From: Candidatus Zhuqueibacterota bacterium
GTDB taxonomy: Bacteria > SM23-31
Assembly (NCBI GenBank): GCA_022562855.1
Contig: JADFON010000067.1
Span: forward strand, 1-8,147
Reading direction: 5' to 3'
Length of the DNA stretch: 8,147 nucleotides
Shown: positions 4,205-8,147 of the stretch, piece by piece
Position numbering within the stretch: the first letter of the stretch is position 1
Layout: every line of letters begins with the position of its first letter
Program-made: the position numbers and the translations under genes
The notes under the pieces: generated by a model
What the model was told of the DNA's origin: nothing
The model's database searches: none
Seen by the model: only the letters and a program-made list of their open reading frames with translations

Positions 4205-6509
4205 GTTCTAATTCCCCATCTATTAATTTATCTGTTATTGTGAAAGAAAATGATGAGCCTTTTCCTACTTCGGATTCGCAGGATATGCTTCCGCCATGAT
4301 TTCGGACTAACGTATTGACAAAAGCCAGACCCATTCCTTCGCCTTCACCTGTTCTTTCTCCTACACGAATAAAAGGTTTAAATATATTCACTATGTCGCC
4401 GGCAGAAATACCCCTGCCGTTATCAACGATTTTGAATACAGTCGTTTCTCCTGTGTGTTCTCCGGAAATTTCTATTTCACCGGGGCGGTCCGGATCGAGA
4501 TATTTTACAGCGTTTTCGAGTAAATTGCCAAATATCTGTTCTAAAGCAACCTTATCGGCTTTTACATCCGGCAGCCTGAGTACCCGTACTTTAATACCTT
4601 TCTTTCCAATCTGATGCAGCATGGCGTTAATTACGATATTTACAAGAGTATCAGTATTTATTTCCTCGATGACGAGTTCTCTTCTTCCAATCCTTGAAAG
4701 TTTCATAATAGCGTTTATCAGGTTATCCATCCTGGTGACAGAGGTCTCGATAAACGTAAGCGATTCCGGAATATCAACAAATATGCTCTGTGTAAACCTC
4801 TCAATCTGATCTTCTTTCAAGAGCGGTTTTAATTCCTTGAAAATATCTTTTACGGTAACCATAGACATTCGCAGTTCACCGGCAAATCCTTTTATATTGA
4901 TGAGGGGAGACTTCATATCGTGTGAAACTACGTAGGCAAAACGCTTTATTTCTTCATTTGCATCGCTCAGATCTGCGGTTCGTCTGGCTACTTGAAATTC
5001 AAGCTCCGCCTGCGCGGTTTTCATGATCTCTTCCGCTTTTTTCTGCTCAGCGATGTCTCCGATTTGAGCCACAAAGTAATCCTTTGCCGGGCTGTAAACG
5101 GTAATAGACACCCATTTCCTCAACGGTTCCAGATAACGCTCAAAATTCATTACCTTCCCTGTTCGCGCCACCTCTCCATTTATAGAAATGAGATCGGGAT
5201 GGGATCTTTTCATCGCAGGTTGGATTTCTGAGAATTTTTTGTCGATGATCTCGTCTCTATTCTTACCAATCATTTTTTCAAAGCTTTCATTGACATCTAA
5301 ATAAACCCAATCAACGGGATTCCCTTTTTCGTTTACAATGATCTTGCAATAAGCGGTGGCTCTTGCCATGTTGTGGAATAAGGAGCGGTATTTTTTCTCC
5401 GATTCTTTCAATTCGAGCTGCGCCTGCTTTTGTAATGAAATATCCCTTATCGATCCCGACATTCTTACCGGTTTGTCATTTTCGTCCCAAATCGCCTGAC
5501 CGCGTGACCGAAACCATTTGTAATCTCCTGACTTTGTACTGAGCCGGAATTCCATATCAAATAGCTTCTTTTCTTCAAAGTGCGCCCTGACGGATTCGCC
5601 GACCGATTCAATGTCTTCCGGGTGAAGCAGGGATTTAAAATTGGTAAAACTTGCATTTATTTCACCGTTTTCATACCCGAGCAATTCATAAAACTGAGGC
5701 GACCACCATTCATCGTCTTTAGACACATCGGGCCAGTCCCAGAGTCCGTCTTGTGATCCTTTTACGGCAAGATCCAGGCGTTCTTCCGCTTTTTTAAGCG
5801 ACTCCTGGGATTCTTTTTCGGCAAGCCGGGTTGTTTCAAGCCGGCTCAGGAGATTTTCGATAGCATTGACAACTTCGCTTATCTCTTTTGTCATAAAGCC
5901 TTTTACATTTTGGAGTACCGCCGTTTCATTAAAATCGATATTGTCAAGCGCCTTATTAAGAGTTGAAAACGGTTTGAGAAGCTTGATCATCACCGTCTGC
6001 ATAGACATCCAGATGAGAATTACACCTCCAAGGAACCAGATCAACTTCTCTCTTGCATCATTCAATAGATTTTCATGGAAAATGTGATTATATTCTATAA
6101 TTACTTCGCCAAGCAGACTATTGGTGGATGACGAAAATAATGGCGACGAAACTGTAAATAAGCCTAATACAATTCCTTCATCGGATGGAGCAATAAAAAT
6201 GTTGTTTCCAGTAATAGGTTTGACTTCGATCGATAATATGAGATTTTCTTGTGTTTCGGGGTCTTTAAGCAATTGCAATCGGCGCATTTCATTTTCAATT
6301 TCGCTTCTGTCTCCTGTCTCCATAGCAATTTCGAGATTGCCCGTCATATAAGTTACCAGAAGTTCGGCTTTTGTATGTTCGCTCGATTTAATTGACGGCA
6401 CCAATATTACAATCCAGTAAATCACGACACCGGAGAGTATTAAGCCTATTCCCGCACAAAACGTAAACGAAACAAGTACCGATAATCTATTTAGATATTT
6501 TTTAATCAT
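4188..6509 (-). CDS. Membrane sensor histidine kinase with periplasmic domain, HAMP, two PAS domains, HisKA and HATPase
   Basis: A complete 773-residue kinase. A transmembrane helix at ~12-38 and a second at ~155-173 bracket a periplasmic sensor segment of ~115 residues, whose AELLVTYMTGNLEIAMETGD stretch resembles CHASE8-like domains (tentative). A HAMP-like linker follows (~174-228), then a coiled coil (~228-248), PAS 1 (~245-360, with WWSPQFYELLGYE and a PAC end SGSIRDIS), PAS 2 (~372-490), a second coiled coil, and the phospho-acceptor H530 in VVSHDMKSPL. The ATPase domain has the N box GNLLENAVKY (N666), the G1 box DNGRG (696-700) and the G2 box GEGEGMGLA (721-729). It should phosphorylate itself at H530 and pass phosphate to the Rcp1-type regulator directly downstream. 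Its start overlaps the end of the YfiR-like gene by 8 bases and has no strong Shine-Dalgarno of its own, which suggests translational coupling. The gene pair suggests that the periplasmic YfiR-like protein acts on the sensor domain (inference). Confidence 0.9.
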   Translation of the reverse strand: MIKKYLNRLSVLVSFTFCAGIGLILSGVVIYWIVILVPSIKSSEHTKAELLVTYMTGNLEIAMETGDRSEIENEMRRLQLLKDPETQENLILSIEVKPITGNNIFIAPSDEGIVLGLFTVSSPLFSSSTNSLLGEVIIEYNHIFHENLLNDAREKLIWFLGGVILIWMSMQTVMIKLLKPFSTLNKALDNIDFNETAVLQNVKGFMTKEISEVVNAIENLLSRLETTRLAEKESQESLKKAEERLDLAVKGSQDGLWDWPDVSKDDEWWSPQFYELLGYENGEINASFTNFKSLLHPEDIESVGESVRAHFEEKKLFDMEFRLSTKSGDYKWFRSRGQAIWDENDKPVRMSGSIRDISLQKQAQLELKESEKKYRSLFHNMARATAYCKIIVNEKGNPVDWVYLDVNESFEKMIGKNRDEIIDKKFSEIQPAMKRSHPDLISINGEVARTGKVMNFERYLEPLRKWVSITVYSPAKDYFVAQIGDIAEQKKAEEIMKTAQAELEFQVARRTADLSDANEEIKRFAYVVSHDMKSPLINIKGFAGELRMSMVTVKDIFKELKPLLKEDQIERFTQSIFVDIPESLTFIETSVTRMDNLINAIMKLSRIGRRELVIEEINTDTLVNIVINAMLHQIGKKGIKVRVLRLPDVKADKVALEQIFGNLLENAVKYLDPDRPGEIEISGEHTGETTVFKIVDNGRGISAGDIVNIFKPFIRVGERTGEGEGMGLAFVNTLVRNHGGSISCESEVGKGSSFSFTITDKLIDGELEHEQDK

Positions 6510-7077
6510 ATATAATTGCCGATCTTAATACAATCTCATGAATGCGAATTCCTGATTTTGTTAGTGTCTCTCCGTTAAACGAGGGAACAACCCGGGCATG
6601 AATCGACATCCCTGCAGTTATGCCCTGTTTTACGTCTTCTTCGAACGGCGAAAACACCAAAATATGATGTGTAACCGAGTAATCAGTTATTTCTGCGATT
6701 TTATTTTCGCTCAATTTTTCAACGACTAAAATTGCCGTTGGGGGTTCTTTGGGAAATTCATTTACAACCAAAATCTCAGTCGCAAATCCGGCAATTTCGC
6801 TAAATTTTTCTGCCAGGCTGGTTCTCGCATTGGCTGCTCTACTTTCCTGCGAATCATAGTAAACCAGGAGTTTCACCCTGCCCGCAGGAGACAATTTATC
6901 CGCAATATCGAGATCAACTGCGACCAACCTCGGAAAAATCTCGAGTGCGATCCCGACAAGAGTTTCTTCTTTGTCCTGAGAATACAACGATTCCGTACTA
7001 ATCAAAGAAACTATTAATAGGATAATTAAAATATAATGGCGCCAAAAAATCATGCTCTTTACTTTAACTTCTGTCAT
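6502..7077 (-). CDS. YfiR/DUF4154-like periplasmic protein
   Basis: A 191-residue protein with a hydrophobic N-terminal segment (MIFWRHYILIILLIVSLIS, about residues 9-27) preceded by basic residues and followed by a probable signal peptidase region near SLYSQDKEE, so it is likely exported. The mature part ends with a stretch of the form GMSIHARVVPSFNGETLTKS-GIRIHEIVLRSA, matching the end of the YfiR family, whose members are periplasmic inhibitors of membrane signalling proteins such as the diguanylate cyclase YfiN. The middle, with HHILVFSP, is less specific. It begins 9 bases after the receptor stop and overlaps the sensor kinase gene by 8 bases. An alternative ATG at 7051-7053 (residue 9) would leave a shorter signal sequence. 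The family call rests on the C-terminal pattern, size, export signal and neighbours; I cannot confirm it by profile search. Confidence 0.6.
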   Translation of the reverse strand: MTEVKVKSMIFWRHYILIILLIVSLISTESLYSQDKEETLVGIALEIFPRLVAVDLDIADKLSPAGRVKLLVYYDSQESRAANARTSLAEKFSEIAGFATEILVVNEFPKEPPTAILVVEKLSENKIAEITDYSVTHHILVFSPFEEDVKQGITAGMSIHARVVPSFNGETLTKSGIRIHEIVLRSAIIYD

Positions 7078-7086
7078 CGATTCTAA

Positions 7087-8147
7087 TCATTTAATAGTAT
7101 AAGATATTTGCATCCACCACCGGCGGCCCGGTCTTGGGTAATCGTCAGGGTAGGTATTGATTTTCGAAGGATATTTAATATCCGAATCGAATAAGTTTTT
7201 TATTCCCGCCCTCAGGGTTAATCCCTGATTCGCGAAGTAAAAAATACTTCCTGTCAAATCAATACGATTGTATCCTTCAAGATCTTTTCTTGTATCCGGA
7301 TTTTCTCTATTTCTTTTACCAACATAGCGATACTGCATACTCACGTTTGTTTTACGAAGGGGTGCACACAAAATCCCAAAATTCGCAAGCCAGTTGGCTG
7401 AACCTTCTAACTGGTTATTCATGTTAATATCATCAGTGTCTACAAATGAAATATTGGAATTTAACTTTATATCTGATCGAATTTTCTTATTAAACTCTAT
7501 TTCTATACCGCGAAGATTTACTCTTCCTTTGTTTTTATACTGTTTATCATCCAATACAATTATGTCTCTTAGTTTTGAATTGAAAACGGTTAATCTAAAA
7601 ACGGTTTGCTGTCCGTTATAAATATATCCTCTTTCAAATGTATCATTTGTACCCGGATTAATATCCGGATTTCCCGATACCGTAGGATTGTTTTTTGAAT
7701 ACATTTCCAGAAATGTGGGAGGACGAAAAGCTTGTGCATACTGTGTTTTCAGAATGTGATTGTCCTGGATTTCCCATATACCCGCTATTCTTGGCGTATA
7801 ACTGTTACCAACGTCGTCATAATGATCGAACCTCAGTCCCCCTGTGATGGTAAGGTATGCATTTGGGCGATATTCATCCTGCAAGGTTACACTGCCTATT
7901 AACCTGTTTTTCCCAACGGTTATGAAATTTTCTTCGCCCTTAAAACGTTGAAAATCCGGAATTGGTTTAAACGTGACAGGATTGACATTGGCGCCAAACC
8001 AGGCATCTTTTATTTCAACAAAATCGACCGAAGATCCGATTAGGAAATTATGCTTTCTGAGAGAGCCGAAGGATATCGTTATCCCGGAATAAAATCTGCT
8101 TTCTTTATAAAAAGCGCTATTGATCACTCCATCGGGAAAACCGGGAA
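7087..8147 (-). CDS. TonB-dependent outer-membrane receptor, C-terminal barrel (5' end outside the window)
   Basis: The frame is open from TGA 7087-7089 to the window edge, adding six codons before the GTG at 8125-8127; that GTG is internal, not the start. About 353 residues are visible, corresponding to the C-terminal half of the beta-barrel. Typical elements are YAQAFRPPTFLEMYSKNNP, NPDINPGTNDTFERGY, NLRGIEIEFNKKI and the closing GLTLRAGIKNLFDSD and PGRRWWMQISYTIK, with alternating hydrophobic strands. The plug domain, TonB box and signal peptide lie outside. Such receptors import siderophores, cobalamin or other large ligands using TonB energy; the ligand here cannot be inferred. Position as the promoter-proximal visible gene of an operon with a YfiR-like protein and a two-component system suggests a sensory role beside or instead of uptake. 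Confidence 0.9.
   Translation of the reverse strand, partial: PGFPDGVINSAFYKESRFYSGITISFGSLRKHNFLIGSSVDFVEIKDAWFGANVNPVTFKPIPDFQRFKGEENFITVGKNRLIGSVTLQDEYRPNAYLTITGGLRFDHYDDVGNSYTPRIAGIWEIQDNHILKTQYAQAFRPPTFLEMYSKNNPTVSGNPDINPGTNDTFERGYIYNGQQTVFRLTVFNSKLRDIIVLDDKQYKNKGRVNLRGIEIEFNKKIRSDIKLNSNISFVDTDDINMNNQLEGSANWLANFGILCAPLRKTNVSMQYRYVGKRNRENPDTRKDLEGYNRIDLTGSIFYFANQGLTLRAGIKNLFDSDIKYPSKINTYPDDYPRPGRRWWMQISYTIK

Noticed and set aside
8125-8127. GTG as the start of the TonB-dependent receptor
   Set aside because: The frame continues open to the window edge and the plug domain is absent, so the gene extends beyond the window.

Overview
The window reads as chromosomal DNA from a Gram-negative bacterium: it carries an outer-membrane TonB-dependent receptor and a secreted YfiR-like protein. 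I cannot name the lineage. Most of it is AT-rich and transcribed from the minus strand. The first ~440 bases look different (more GC-rich, no intact gene, mobile-element debris), so the left edge is probably imported or rearranged DNA.

Region by region: (1) 1-111 is the 3' end of an IS30-family transposase on the plus strand. It is followed by an inverted repeat, then a 5'-half tRNA-Gly(CCC) on the minus strand (175-221) that has lost its T arm and 3' acceptor strand, then an imperfect ~84-bp repeat (239-406). (2) 578-1945 (minus) encodes a two-domain protein: an N-terminal sugar/alcohol-phosphate nucleotidyltransferase and a C-terminal CDP-alcohol phosphotransferase membrane domain. This architecture is known from inositol-phosphate (DIPP-type) and phospholipid-headgroup synthesis. 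(3) 1990-2131 is an intergenic stretch with a dense cluster of TATACGAA/TTCGTATA motifs forming two perfect inverted repeats and one direct repeat. They resemble the arms of tyrosine-recombinase sites. (4) 2132-2290 (plus) is an N-terminal fragment of a Xer-like tyrosine recombinase that no simple ORF scan would report, because it has no ordinary start codon and is cut off. Its 3' edge coincides with the point where an oppositely oriented sensor kinase loses its ATPase domain.

(5) 2239-8147 is one minus-strand operon, read from right to left: TonB-dependent receptor (5' end outside the window), YfiR/DUF4154-like periplasmic protein, two-transmembrane sensor histidine kinase with two PAS domains, Rcp1-type stand-alone response regulator, and a REC-PAS-PAS-HisKA kinase. 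Genes are 9 bp apart or overlapping. The first PAS domain of the last kinase closely resembles the heme-binding oxygen-sensing domain of FixL.

Inferred working model: a ligand or envelope state perceived at the receptor is relayed through the periplasmic YfiR-like protein to the membrane kinase, then by phosphotransfer to the single-domain regulator and the REC-PAS-PAS kinase, where an oxygen or redox signal could be integrated. The last step is probably broken in this copy, because the kinase has no HATPase domain and ends in codons read antisense through the recombinase remnant. That breakpoint, the recombinase fragment and the lox/Xer-like repeats make 1990-2300 the most informative part of the window.
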